Position numbers and translations under genes: made by a program. Below the pieces are notes generated by a model. The model was given only the letters and a program-made list of their open reading frames with translations. It had not been told where the DNA came from and searched no databases. A stretch of 64,000 bases of DNA from HR10 sp964615335 (GTDB taxonomy: Bacteria > Acidobacteriota > Blastocatellia > HR10), in contig CAZTMT010000014.1 of NCBI GenBank assembly GCA_964615335.1, positions 23,103-87,102 on the forward strand, read 5' to 3'. Positions 26,644 through 34,615 of this stretch are shown in pieces. Each line of letters opens with the position of its first letter. Positions within the stretch are counted from its first letter, which is position 1.

Positions 26644-27837
26644 ATGGGGCGACGACACCACAGGACAGGAGGACGACGCTCGCGGCGAACGCTCTCGCTT
26701 CTTCTGCTGGGCAGTGCGCTTCTGGCCGCGGCGCTTCTGCTTCACTTCTTCGAGATCGGACGGCGTCCGCCTCCTCCCTCTCCGGGCGAGCTGACCATCA
26801 TCGCCCTCGATGTAGGACAAGGGGACAGTTTCCTCATCCTCACCCCGGAGCGCAAGGCCGTGCTCGTGGATGCCGGTCCGCCGGAAGCCGCCGAGCGCGT
26901 GCGCGAGGCGCTCGCTCGGTACGGGGTCACGCAACTGGATCTGGTCATCGCCACGCATCCGCACGCGGATCATATCGGCGGCATGGTGTCGGTGCTTGAA
27001 ACCGTTCCCGTCCGGATGTTTCTGGACAGCGGGCAGCCCTATCCGACGCGCACATATACGCGCCTGCTCGAGACGATTCGCGCCCGAGGCATTCGCTTTG
27101 TGATCGCCGAAGCGGGACAGGAATTCGAGATCGGAACGGGCGTGACGCTCTCGATCCTGGCCCCCTCTTCTCCCCGTCTTCAGGGGACGCGCAGCGATGA
27201 GAACGCCAATTCGATCGTCGCGCGCCTCTCCTATGGCGCCTTCTCGATGCTCCTGACCGGAGACAGCGAGCGCGAGACCGAAGAACGCTTGATCGAGCAG
27301 GACGCGCCCCTCACCGCGCGCGTGCTGAAGGTCGCTCATCATGGATCTCGCCATTCCACGACGCGACCGTTTCTGGAGCGCGTGCGCCCGGAGATCGCGA
27401 TCATCTCCTGCGGCGCGGAGAACGACTACGGCCATCCGGCGCAAGAGACACTGGATCGGCTCCGCCACTGGGTGCGCCAGGTGCACCGCACGGATCTGGA
27501 GGGCGAGATCGTGCTCCGAAGCGATGGACGCCGCATCGAGGTTCAGACCGAACGCGCTGTGACGGCCGAAGAGCTGTGGCGCGGACGTCGCCCCCGCTTC
27601 CGCGCGGACGCCGAGCGCGCTCTTCCCGAACGCTCCGCGCGAGAACCCCGGGATGGAGAGTCCAAGCGATCCGGCGATCACTGGCCGAGGCTCCTGCAAG
27701 AGCTTCCCATCCCGCCTCCGATCCCGCAGGGATCCTCGCGCGCGACCTCCTGGACGCCTGAGAGAGCTGCCGACGCTCTCCCGAAGGTGGCCGGCCATAC
27801 GGGCTCGGCCTTTCCGCACACGAGGAGGAGCCCATGA
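26644..27837 (+). CDS. ComEC/Rec2-like metallo-beta-lactamase-fold hydrolase, membrane anchored
   Basis: 397 residues. An N-terminal hydrophobic segment (about 17-35) likely anchors it with the enzyme outside. The domain starts LTIIALDVGQGDSFLIL and has the metal motif IATHPHADHIGG, then SFLLTGD-type SMLLTGDSERETEERL and VAHHGSRHST, the set typical of the stand-alone ComEC C-terminal domain. That domain in ComEC is thought to degrade the non-entering DNA strand; stand-alone versions are less studied. The C-terminal 90 residues are charged and probably disordered. Its stop overlaps the DUF3006 gene, a partner seen with this family elsewhere. Confidence 0.85.
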   Translation: MGRRHHRTGGRRSRRTLSLLLLGSALLAAALLLHFFEIGRRPPPPSPGELTIIALDVGQGDSFLILTPERKAVLVDAGPPEAAERVREALARYGVTQLDLVIATHPHADHIGGMVSVLETVPVRMFLDSGQPYPTRTYTRLLETIRARGIRFVIAEAGQEFEIGTGVTLSILAPSSPRLQGTRSDENANSIVARLSYGAFSMLLTGDSERETEERLIEQDAPLTARVLKVAHHGSRHSTTRPFLERVRPEIAIISCGAENDYGHPAQETLDRLRHWVRQVHRTDLEGEIVLRSDGRRIEVQTERAVTAEELWRGRRPRFRADAERALPERSAREPRDGESKRSGDHWPRLLQELPIPPPIPQGSSRATSWTPERAADALPKVAGHTGSAFPHTRRSP

Positions 27838-28073
27838 AGCTCGTCATTGATCGCATCGAGGACGACGTGGCCGTGTGTTACCTCTACGAAGACGATCGCG
27901 TTCGCTTCGACATCCCGCTTCGGTATCTGCCGCCGGGCGCGCGAGCCGGCGATCATCTGCGCGTCCATTTCGAGCTGGATCCGGAGAGCCGCCAACGCGA
28001 ACAGGAGCGCGCCCAGCAGTTGCTGCGAGAGCTGACCCGGGAACAACCGCCTGAGAAACGGTTCCGGCTCTGA
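27834..28073 (+). CDS. DUF3006 family small protein
   Basis: 79 residues. MKLVIDRIEDDVAVCYLYED and the later IPLRYLPPGARAGDHLRVHF match DUF3006, a small beta-barrel-like domain. The C-terminal third is a charged helix. It starts on ATGA overlapping the metallo-beta-lactamase gene, so the two products are made together. The function of DUF3006 is unknown; genomic pairing suggests it works with the nuclease-like partner. Confidence 0.8.
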   Translation: MKLVIDRIEDDVAVCYLYEDDRVRFDIPLRYLPPGARAGDHLRVHFELDPESRQREQERAQQLLRELTREQPPEKRFRL

Positions 28074-28174
28074 ACGAGCGGCACCCCACCAATAAACTTG
28101 TGGCGCGAAGCCATGCGCGCAGAGGGCTTTTCGGACAGTCCCGTGGGCGCGTTCTTCCGAGGCCCCCTCGATGG

Positions 28175-28180
28175 TATAAT
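28175..28180 (+). promoter_or_regulatory. -10 element upstream of the class V FBPase gene
   Basis: A perfect TATAAT at 28175-28180, about 65 bases before the ATG at 28245. The -35 position (28152-28157, TTCTTC) is poor. Confidence 0.4.
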
Positions 28181-28244
28181 TGTGTCCCAGCTTGTGAGAG
28201 AGGAGGTCGGAGATTGGGCGAATGTCTCAAAAGGGGGGAGGACT

Positions 28245-29381
28245 ATGAAAGTCACGCTTTCTGTGATCAAGGCGGATGTCGGTTCCATCGGAGGACATAC
28301 GCGTCCTTCTGAACGCATGCTTCACGTCGTGCGCGAGAGGGTTCAATCGGCCTGCTCGGGGCGACAGGGATTGCTTCTGGATGGGCTTGTCACCTTCACA
28401 GGGGATGACATCGCGCTCATCATGAGTCACACGCATGGGGTCGGAGCACCGACCGTACACCGTTTCGCGTGGGAATGTTTTCTGGCCGCCACGGAGGTGG
28501 CTCGAAAACAGGGACTCTATGGAGCCGGGCAAGATCTTCTGGTAGACGCTCCTTCGGGAAACATTCGGGGAGCCGGTCCCGCCGTCGCCGAGATCGAATT
28601 CGAGCGCGACCCGAACAGTAAGGATCGCCCCGCGGAAGCTTTCCTTGTGTTCGCCGCCGATAAATGCAGCCCGGGAGCGTACAACTATCCCCTCTACGCG
28701 GCCTTCTGCGATCCCATGCACAACGGGGGGTTGCTCCTGAACCCGAAGATGCATCGCGGCTTCACTTTCACGATCATTGACATGGACGCCAAGGATAAGG
28801 ACCGGATCATCCGGCTCGACGTTCCCGAACGGATCTGGGATGTCGCCACGCTCCTTCAGAATCCGGACCGGTTTGCTGTCGAAGCGATCCACTCGCGCTA
28901 CAAGCCTGATGAGCAGATCGTCTCGGTCTCGGCCACGCGCCTTCACAACATTGCCGGCCGATATACGGGCAAGGACGATCCGGTGGCGATCGTCCGCACG
29001 CAAGGCATCTTTCCGGCACCGGAGGAGATCGTGGAGCCTTTCTTGCTTGGGCATTTCGTCGCCGGCGATGCCCGAGGCTCTCATGTGATGCCGCTGATGC
29101 CCGTTCCCATCAACACGCCGGTGACTGGTCCCTTCTGCCTGCCCATCGTCTCCTGTCTGGCCTTCTCCATGGATGCCGAAGGACGATTCGCCGAAGAATG
29201 CGTGGATATGTTCGGAGGGCCCGTGTGGGATCAGACGCGGTTGAAGGTGCAAGCCAAGGCCGACGAATGGCGCCGTCAGGGTTTCATCGGGCCGACGATG
29301 GCCTCGCACACGGAGCTGGCTTACACGGGAATCGTGGAGACGCTCGAAGCTCTGGAGCGAGAGTTCGTCACCCGGGAATGA
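28245..29381 (+). CDS. fbp: Fructose-1,6-bisphosphate aldolase/phosphatase, archaeal (class V) type
   Basis: Bifunctional gluconeogenic enzyme that condenses triose phosphates to fructose 1,6-bisphosphate and then removes the 1-phosphate. It has 378 residues. The N-terminus MKVTLSVIKADVGSIGGH supplies the metal-binding Asp/His; further motifs are DGLVTFTGDDIALIMSH, DLLVDAPSGNIRGAGP and ADKCSPGAYNYPLYAAF, the last holding catalytic residues. This family is mainly found in archaea and deep-branching or thermophilic bacteria. The chosen ATG has GGGGGGAGG seven bases upstream; the open frame runs further back to 28098 without one. Confidence 0.95.
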   Translation: MKVTLSVIKADVGSIGGHTRPSERMLHVVRERVQSACSGRQGLLLDGLVTFTGDDIALIMSHTHGVGAPTVHRFAWECFLAATEVARKQGLYGAGQDLLVDAPSGNIRGAGPAVAEIEFERDPNSKDRPAEAFLVFAADKCSPGAYNYPLYAAFCDPMHNGGLLLNPKMHRGFTFTIIDMDAKDKDRIIRLDVPERIWDVATLLQNPDRFAVEAIHSRYKPDEQIVSVSATRLHNIAGRYTGKDDPVAIVRTQGIFPAPEEIVEPFLLGHFVAGDARGSHVMPLMPVPINTPVTGPFCLPIVSCLAFSMDAEGRFAEECVDMFGGPVWDQTRLKVQAKADEWRRQGFIGPTMASHTELAYTGIVETLEALEREFVTRE

Positions 29382-29387
29382 CGGACA

Positions 29388-29465
29388 TGGTCGGGACGGC
29401 CGGATTTGAACCGGCGACCTCTTGCACCCCAAGCAAGCGCGCTAACCAGGCTGCGCCACGTCCCG
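29388..29465 (-). tRNA. tRNA-Pro (anticodon GGG)
   Basis: On the minus strand the acceptor CGGGACG pairs with CGTCCCG. The anticodon arm is CTTGC-TTGGGGT-GCAAG with anticodon GGG, the T-arm is GCCGG-TTCAAAT-CCGGC, and the D-arm carries the expected GG. ACCA is encoded at the 3' end (29391-29388). It sits between the FBPase gene (which ends 7 bases away) and the MerR gene. Confidence 0.96.
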
Positions 29466-29472
29466 ACCGATC

Positions 29473-29904
29473 TCACTTCTTCGGAGAAGTCATTATATCA
29501 TTTTGATTCAACATGGCCAACAGCTCTTCCAGTCCGCGCCGGACCTGCGCGATGACCTGATACACCCGCGGGGAGATCGAAGGAGGAACCGGAGCGTCGC
29601 CGGAGGTCTCGGCCCCTTCCGAAGGGGTCTCCGAAGGGAGGAGCCGGAAGCGCGACTCGGCAGCCAGACGCTTGCGCGCTCCCGCGATGGTGAACTTGTC
29701 TTCATAGAGGAGCTTCTTGATCTTGAGGATCAACTCGATATCCCGCCGCTTGTAGACCCTCTGTCCGGCGCGATTCTTCTCCGGAGCCAGTTGCGGGAAC
29801 TCCGTCTCCCAATAGCGCAAGACATGGGGTTGAACACCGGTGATCTCGCACACCTCGCCGATTTTGAAGTAGAGCTTATCCGGAATAGCTTTTCCGGGCT
29901 GCAT
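29473..29904 (-). CDS. MerR-family transcriptional regulator
   Basis: 143 residues. The winged helix is at about 11-80: YFKIGEVCEITGVQPHVLRYWETEFPQL in sequence, followed by RAGQRVYKRRDIELILKIKK. A short linker and coiled-coil-like C-terminus (VYQVIAQVRRGLEELLAML) follow, with no cysteines or effector domain, so it is not a metal sensor. A MerR gene directly after an IHF/HU gene is a familiar bacterial arrangement. Target unknown. Confidence 0.88.
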   Translation of the reverse strand: MQPGKAIPDKLYFKIGEVCEITGVQPHVLRYWETEFPQLAPEKNRAGQRVYKRRDIELILKIKKLLYEDKFTIAGARKRLAAESRFRLLPSETPSEGAETSGDAPVPPSISPRVYQVIAQVRRGLEELLAMLNQNDIMTSPKK

Positions 29905-29967
29905 ATACGGCTTCCTCTGCCTTGTGGGGGGAGCCTTTTCTGAAGGCTCTCCCCTTGAAGACTCCTT

Positions 29968-30225
29968 TCAGGCCCGTAATGCTCGGGCCGGTCGAAAGAT
30001 CAAAACGCGCGTGGCGGGTTTCTTCCCCCCCGAAGGAGGACGCCCCCGACGCGACGTGCGCTCGACGACCTCCATAACCCCGACGCGTCCTAGGCAGACG
30101 CGATGTCCCTGGGCCAGCCGCTGCTTGATGATCTCCAAAATCAGGTCCACCAGAGCCGTCGCCTCGCGCGTCGAAAGACCCCCATGCCGATTGTACACCG
30201 CGCGCGCAATATCCGCTTTCGTCAT
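29968..30225 (-). CDS. HU/IHF-family DNA-bending protein
   Basis: 85 residues. MTKADIARAVYNRHGGLSTREAT starts the dimerisation helices (in pieces), LGRVGVMEVVERTSRRGRPP spans the beta arm, and ATRVLIFRPARAL closes the fold. The usual GR-NP arm tip is altered: PPSGGKKPATRVLIF in place of RNPxTGE. The ATG at 30225 has GAGGG nine bases upstream; a GTG two codons earlier is too close to that site. Position next to a MerR gene favours IHF-alpha, but pheT, its common neighbour, is absent. Confidence 0.88.
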   Translation of the reverse strand: MTKADIARAVYNRHGGLSTREATALVDLILEIIKQRLAQGHRVCLGRVGVMEVVERTSRRGRPPSGGKKPATRVLIFRPARALRA

Positions 30226-30250
30226 CGCCACGATCCCTCACATCGGCATT

Positions 30251-30279
30251 ATCTTACGGCTTTTCTCACCGTCTGTCAA
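30251..30279 (-). promoter_or_regulatory. Promoter of the IHF/HU-MerR operon
   Basis: Minus strand: a perfect TTGACA (30279-30274), 17 bases, TAAGAT (30256-30251), about 25 bases ahead of the ATG. Confidence 0.6.
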
Positions 30280-30392
30280 CGAATCGGCGAAAGAGGCAAT
30301 GCCTTCCGATCCCTGCCCGGTGGGTGGAAATCGCGCTTGACCCCCCGATGCCATTCGGGTAGCCTTTAGCCTCGGCTGCCTTCGAGGGGACG

Positions 30393-30581
30393 ATGAGAGC
30401 GCAAAGGCTGAGGCCCATGCTCTGGTCGCTTGTGGCCACGGGGCTTTTAGGGAGATTCTCCCGTGTGGCCCGGCGCGAAACCGCGATAGCCGAAGGCCTT
30501 CTCTCACATTCCCCCTGGCCGCAGCTCTCTCCCCCATCTCCGGAAATGGGGATCTCGCCCACAGCAGGAAGTCGCCTATGA
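30393..30581 (+). CDS. Possible small protein coupled to nrdR (weak)
   Basis: 62 codons. The ATG follows GAGGGGACG and the stop overlaps the nrdR start as ATGA. The N-terminus has a short hydrophobic run (MLWSLVATGLLGRF); the rest is Pro/Ser-rich. I recognise no family. A weak promoter (TTGACC at 30337, 17 bases, TAGCCT) lies upstream. It may be only a leader for nrdR or chance; otherwise the 340 bases from 30238 to 30577 hold nothing I can name. Confidence 0.25.
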   Translation: MRAQRLRPMLWSLVATGLLGRFSRVARRETAIAEGLLSHSPWPQLSPPSPEMGISPTAGSRL

Positions 30582-31063
30582 AGTGCCCTTTCTGCGGACA
30601 TTTCGAAGATCGCGTCGTGGATTCGCGAGAGTCGCGCGAAGGCGACTCCATCCGGCGCCGTCGCGAATGCCTCAAGTGTGGCCGTCGCTTCACCAGCTAC
30701 GAGCGCATTGACGAAATCCCCTACATGGTCATCAAGAAGGACGGACGGCGAGAGCCCTTCGATCGCCAGAAGGTCCTCGCCGGGATCCTCAAAGCGTGCG
30801 AGAAGCGCCCCATCCCGATGGCAAAGATCGAAGCCATTGTGGATGCTGTCGAATCTTACGTGCGCACCTCTCCGGATCGCGAACGCCCGACCCAGAAGAT
30901 CGGCGAGCTGATCATGCGACGGCTCAAAGAGCTGGATAAGGTCGCGTACGTGCGCTTCGCTTCGGTCTATCTGGAATTCCAGGACGTCTCCGAATTCATG
31001 GCCGAACTCAAGCGCCTGGTGCGAGGCAAGACCAAAACGTCCAAGAAATCGGCTCGCTCCTGA
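30578..31063 (+). CDS. nrdR: Transcriptional repressor NrdR
   Basis: ATP/dATP-sensing zinc repressor of ribonucleotide reductase genes. It has 161 residues. The zinc ribbon uses Cys3, Cys6, Cys31 and Cys34 (MKCPFCG ... ECLKCGRRF), followed by the ATP-cone with VIKKDGRREPFDRQK and VAYVRFASVYLEFQDV. Standard length and intact motifs. No NrdR-regulated reductase gene lies in the window. Confidence 0.97.
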   Translation: MKCPFCGHFEDRVVDSRESREGDSIRRRRECLKCGRRFTSYERIDEIPYMVIKKDGRREPFDRQKVLAGILKACEKRPIPMAKIEAIVDAVESYVRTSPDRERPTQKIGELIMRRLKELDKVAYVRFASVYLEFQDVSEFMAELKRLVRGKTKTSKKSARS

Positions 31064-31103
31064 GGGCGCGATCGCGTGGCTCTCAGGTCCAGGGGGCGCA
31101 CCT

Positions 31104-31718
31104 TCATGGGGAGGCCGGAAGCCCCCCGAGAATCCTCTGAAGCGTCTCGTAGGCGGAAGGGAGAGGATCCGCGAAGAGCCAGTCCACATCGAGCCAAAAT
31201 CCTTCCAGCACCCGCGAACAGAAGATGCGGTTCCGCTCAAGGGGGACGAGGGCATATCGCCCCTCGCTCAATCGGTAGAACTCGGCCCGTTCCTGAAGCG
31301 GATCAATAATCCAGTACTCCCGCCCCCCCTCTTCATAGAGCCGCTTCTTCTCGAAATAATCGCGATAGCGGCTCTCGCGCGAGACGATCTCGACCGCGAT
31401 GTCCGGAGCACCCACCATGCGCGTTTCCTGAACGAGCGACAATCGCTCCGTGGAAACGAAAGCGATATCCGGCTCTGGAGCTCGCCATTCGCTTAACTGA
31501 AAAGCGAAGCGTGAGCCGAAGACCCTGCCCATCCCCTTCACGTCCGCAAAGCCCTGCATGAGGAACCTCACGAACCCGGCGATCTGGTCGTTTCGGAACG
31601 CATCCGGAGACGCTATATAAATCACCCCTTCGATCAGATCGGCCTTCTGCCCTTCGGGGACGAGGGCAAGGAATTCGTCAACCGTGATGAGATCCCTCTC
31701 CATGCGTGGCTTCACCAT
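31104..31718 (-). CDS. Uma2-family (DUF820) putative endonuclease
   Basis: 204 residues with the PD-(D/E)XK-like pattern of the Uma2 family: ITVDEFLALVPEGQKADLIEG, then APEPDIAFVS, GAPDIAVEIVS and KKRLYEEGGREYWIIDP. Biological role is unclear; such genes are numerous in cyanobacteria, Chloroflexi and Acidobacteriota and often occur alone. The ATG at 31718 is chosen after GGAGGAAG and GCGGAAAG; 31703 is possible. Confidence 0.8.
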   Translation of the reverse strand: MVKPRMERDLITVDEFLALVPEGQKADLIEGVIYIASPDAFRNDQIAGFVRFLMQGFADVKGMGRVFGSRFAFQLSEWRAPEPDIAFVSTERLSLVQETRMVGAPDIAVEIVSRESRYRDYFEKKRLYEEGGREYWIIDPLQERAEFYRLSEGRYALVPLERNRIFCSRVLEGFWLDVDWLFADPLPSAYETLQRILGGLPASP

Positions 31719-31817
31719 CTTTCCGCTCACTTCCTCCGATGATCGGGATGCGACCCATCTCGCTTTCATTGTACCAGGGGGCCCTGGGTCCTCCAAGCCG
31801 GGAGTCAACGCCCGTGA

Positions 31818-31823
31818 TATAAT
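31818..31823 (+). promoter_or_regulatory. -10 element upstream of the NMNAT-like gene
   Basis: A perfect TATAAT at 31818-31823 with no clear -35. A start near 31830 would leave a short leader and favours the ATG at 31856 over the GTG at 31838. Confidence 0.35.
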
Positions 31824-31855
31824 GTCTGCTGAGATCCGTGACAGCGAGCGCGAAG

Positions 31856-32617
31856 ATGAAGACGCCGGATATGCAAGCCCTGAAGACCCGTATTCGAGAA
31901 GCGATTGCCGCACTCTCCTGCGCTAGCTCTCCGACCCTCCTGTGGATTCATCGTGCACGAGGAGCGGTCGAGAGGACGCCTCTGCGGCTGGGCGTCTTCT
32001 CCGCCTCGTTCAATCCCCCCACGCGCGCCCACGGCGAGATCGTCGCGCGAGCGCGCGAGCGCTTTCACCTGGATGAGATCGCGCTCCTGCTCACGCTCAC
32101 CAATGCTGATAAGCGCGCGTACGAAGCGCCGCTCGAAGACCGAGCCGCCATGCTCGTGGCCGCTTTCGAAGATGATCCGGATATGGCGATCGGCCTGGCC
32201 AGCCATCCCTTCTTCGCCGATCTTCTGCTGCCTCTGCGAAGCTCTTACGAATCGGCCGAGATCTTTTTCCTGGTCGGCTCAGACACGCTTGAGCGCATTC
32301 TGGATCGAGAGGGGCGCTATCTGGGCCGCTACTACAAGCCCTATTCGGATCGGATCGCCGTTCTGGAAGACCTCTTCTCGGCGAGCCGCCTGATCGTCGC
32401 CCCCCGGGGAGGACTCACTTGCTCGGATCTTGAGCGCCTTTTCGACCGAGAGAGCGCGCGCTTTCGCGAGCGCGTGCAGTGCCTGGAGCTTCCCGAGGAG
32501 GTGAAGACGATCTCAGCGACGGAGGTGCGACGACGCCTCCGCGCGGGAGAGCCGATCGCAGGGCTCGTCCCGGAGGCCGTCGCCCGATATCTCAGCGCGT
32601 CCGGACTCTACCGATGA
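31856..32617 (+). CDS. Nicotinamide-nucleotide adenylyltransferase-like protein
   Basis: 253 residues in the HIGH-type nucleotidyltransferase superfamily. The ATP motif reads GVFSASFNPPTRAHGEI, and the distal signature is TISATEVRRRLRAG, like the ISSTxxR of NMNATs. The TRAH form resembles eukaryotic NMNAT (NPITNMH) more than bacterial NadD (PIHYGH). It probably adenylylates a pyridine mononucleotide for NAD synthesis or salvage, but substrate is inferred. Its stop overlaps the acetyltransferase start (ATGA). The start is uncertain; a GTG at 31838 is in frame. Confidence 0.72.
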   Translation: MKTPDMQALKTRIREAIAALSCASSPTLLWIHRARGAVERTPLRLGVFSASFNPPTRAHGEIVARARERFHLDEIALLLTLTNADKRAYEAPLEDRAAMLVAAFEDDPDMAIGLASHPFFADLLLPLRSSYESAEIFFLVGSDTLERILDREGRYLGRYYKPYSDRIAVLEDLFSASRLIVAPRGGLTCSDLERLFDRESARFRERVQCLELPEEVKTISATEVRRRLRAGEPIAGLVPEAVARYLSASGLYR

Positions 32618-33120
32618 TCCTGCGGGATTACCGACCGGAAGATTTCCCCCGCCTGTGCGAGATCGATCGCCTCTGCTTCCCTCCGGGCATCGCGTATACG
32701 GCCCGCGAGATGTATCTGTTTCTGGCAGATCGTCGGGCTTTCGCCTTGATTGCGGAAGAGCCCGGGCCGGGAATCGTCGGATTTGTCATCGCGCGTCTGG
32801 AAGTCGAACGCGAGCTGTCAAGGCGCGCTTTCTTTCGGAGCCCGAAGGCTCGGGTCGGACACATCGTGACTCTCGATGTCCATCCCGACTGGCAGGGGCG
32901 CGGCATCGGGAGCCTCCTGCTTCAGGAGGCCGAACGACGACTTCGCCGCGCCGGAGCCCGCGCTATCCTTCTGGAAACGGCCGTGGATAATGCTCGCGCC
33001 ATCCGGTTCTATCAAAAGCATGGGTACGCCGTGCTCGCCCGATTGAAGGGATATTACCTAGGCGAGACGGACGCCTTCCTCATGCGGAAATCTGTAGAAG
33101 CGGCTTCGAGCCCTTCGTGA
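32614..33120 (+). CDS. GNAT-family N-acetyltransferase (RimI-like)
   Basis: 168 residues. The acetyl-CoA loop is LDVHPDWQGRGIGSLLLQEA at about 88-107, with ILLETAVDNARAIRFYQKHGY after it, matching the RimI group that acetylates protein N-termini. MILRDYRPEDFPRL at the start is also typical. Translationally coupled to the NMNAT-like gene. Whether the substrate is ribosomal protein bS18 cannot be told. Confidence 0.85.
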   Translation: MILRDYRPEDFPRLCEIDRLCFPPGIAYTAREMYLFLADRRAFALIAEEPGPGIVGFVIARLEVERELSRRAFFRSPKARVGHIVTLDVHPDWQGRGIGSLLLQEAERRLRRAGARAILLETAVDNARAIRFYQKHGYAVLARLKGYYLGETDAFLMRKSVEAASSPS

Positions 33121-33155
33121 GAATCTCCTTCGGCGTCCGCCCGGAGATCGGGCCG

Positions 33156-33866
33156 CTAGCGGATGTATCCCAAAAGGAGAAATCCTCCCAGCAGAAGAAC
33201 CACGAAAAGCAGCGAGAGGACGTCGAAATACTTCTCGATGAAAGCGCGAATCGGCTCTCCGAAGAGGTGGAGCAGACCGGCGACCAGAAAGAAACGCGCT
33301 CCGCGCCCGAGTGCAGAGATGAGGACAAAATCCGACAGAGCGATCTCCGTCGCTCCGGAGGCGATCGTGGCGACCTTGTACGGAATGGGCGTGAAGGCCG
33401 CTACGGCCAGAAAGATCAAGCCGTATGTGTGGTATGTCATCTGGAATTCCGCCCAGAGATCGCGGGCGTGATAGAAGTCAATGATGCGCCATCCGAGCGT
33501 CTCCATGAAGGCATAGCCGATGAGGTACCCGAGTATCCCTCCGAGCACCGACCCCAGCGTGCACACGAACGCGTATCGGAGGAAGCGCCGCGGAGCAGCC
33601 AGGACCAGGGCGATCAAGAGCGCATCCGGAGGGATCGGGAAGACCGAGGACTCCACGAAGGCCACAAGGAAGAGCGCCCAGGGGGCTTGCGGCGTCTCGG
33701 CCCAATGAAGCGTCCATGCGTAGAGTCGGCGCAAACCGGTGCGAAAGCGCTCCAGAGCACAGCCCAAACGCTCCCGCAGAGAGAGAGGGGAGGCGTCAGG
33801 CGCAGAAACCGGCCTCGGGGAATGGGCGCTTTGGTCCGCCGTGACGATCTCCTCGGGATCCCTCAT
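33156..33866 (-). CDS. VTT/DedA-type membrane protein (YqaA family)
   Basis: 236 residues. After a cytoplasmic N-terminus of about 55 residues come membrane helices with the VTT core: FLVAFVESSVFPIPPDALLI, LGSVLGGILGYLIGYAF, and the re-entrant motif VAAFTPIPYKVATIASGA with GRGARFF. These proteins help flip or carry lipids across the membrane. The ATG at 33866 overlaps the pcm stop (ATGA), making it the last gene of surE-pcm-VTT. Confidence 0.87.
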   Translation of the reverse strand: MRDPEEIVTADQSAHSPRPVSAPDASPLSLRERLGCALERFRTGLRRLYAWTLHWAETPQAPWALFLVAFVESSVFPIPPDALLIALVLAAPRRFLRYAFVCTLGSVLGGILGYLIGYAFMETLGWRIIDFYHARDLWAEFQMTYHTYGLIFLAVAAFTPIPYKVATIASGATEIALSDFVLISALGRGARFFLVAGLLHLFGEPIRAFIEKYFDVLSLLFVVLLLGGFLLLGYIR

Positions 33867-34615
33867 TCCTTCCATCCGTACCGACCGATGAGCTTGACGA
33901 ACACGCACCCTCCGTGCCACTCGATCGTGTTCTCTCGCTCCCCCTTGATCAGGCGCAGAAGTCGTTGATACGTCTCGTCGCCAATGGGCATCACCAGACG
34001 CCCTCCGATGACGAGCTGGTCAATATAGGGCTGCGGGACGGTCCTGCCGGATGCCGCGACCAGAATGCCATCGAAAGGGGCTTTCTCCGGCCATCCCAGC
34101 GTCCCATCGAAACAGCGGACGACGACGTTTGTGATCCCCAACAGGGCGAGTTTAGCCTGAGCACGCGCGGCCAATTCCGGGATGCGCTCGACGGCGTAGA
34201 CCTCGGCGCCCAAAGTGGCGAGAATGGCCGTTTGATAACCGGATCCGGCGCCGATCTCCAGGACGCGATTCCCCGGCGTGACCATGAGCAGCTCGGTCAT
34301 CAGCGCGACCATATACGGTTGTGAGATCGTCTGTCCGTAGCCGATCGGCAACGGATGGTCCTCATATGCCCGGGGCCAGAAAGCTTCCTCCACGAAAAGA
34401 TGCCGGGGGACACGTTCCATCGCCTCCAGGACGCGCGGATCGCGAATCCCTTTCTCTCGCAGTCGCTGGACCATCCGCTGACGCGCGCGCACGTAGAGAT
34501 CAGGCGTTTCCAGGCCCTCCGGAGAGCGCGCCCTAGGATCCCCACCCGACGTGCGATTCCATGAAGGGCCCAAGGGGCGCTCATCACCGTTTCGGTTCGG
34601 GGAGACAGAGTTCAT
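33863..34615 (-). CDS. pcm: Protein-L-isoaspartate O-methyltransferase
   Basis: Repairs isoaspartyl damage in aged proteins using S-adenosylmethionine. The SAM loop is VLEIGAGSGYQTAIL, preceded by GQTISQPYMVALMTELL and VPRHLFVEEAFW. The marked frame is 250 residues, about 30 longer than usual, and overlaps surE by 32 bases. A shorter form starting at the GTG codon of DLYVRARQRM would fit the family better, but has no evident ribosome site. Operon with surE, as in many bacteria. Confidence 0.93.
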   Translation of the reverse strand: MNSVSPNRNGDERPLGPSWNRTSGGDPRARSPEGLETPDLYVRARQRMVQRLREKGIRDPRVLEAMERVPRHLFVEEAFWPRAYEDHPLPIGYGQTISQPYMVALMTELLMVTPGNRVLEIGAGSGYQTAILATLGAEVYAVERIPELAARAQAKLALLGITNVVVRCFDGTLGWPEKAPFDGILVAASGRTVPQPYIDQLVIGGRLVMPIGDETYQRLLRLIKGERENTIEWHGGCVFVKLIGRYGWKE

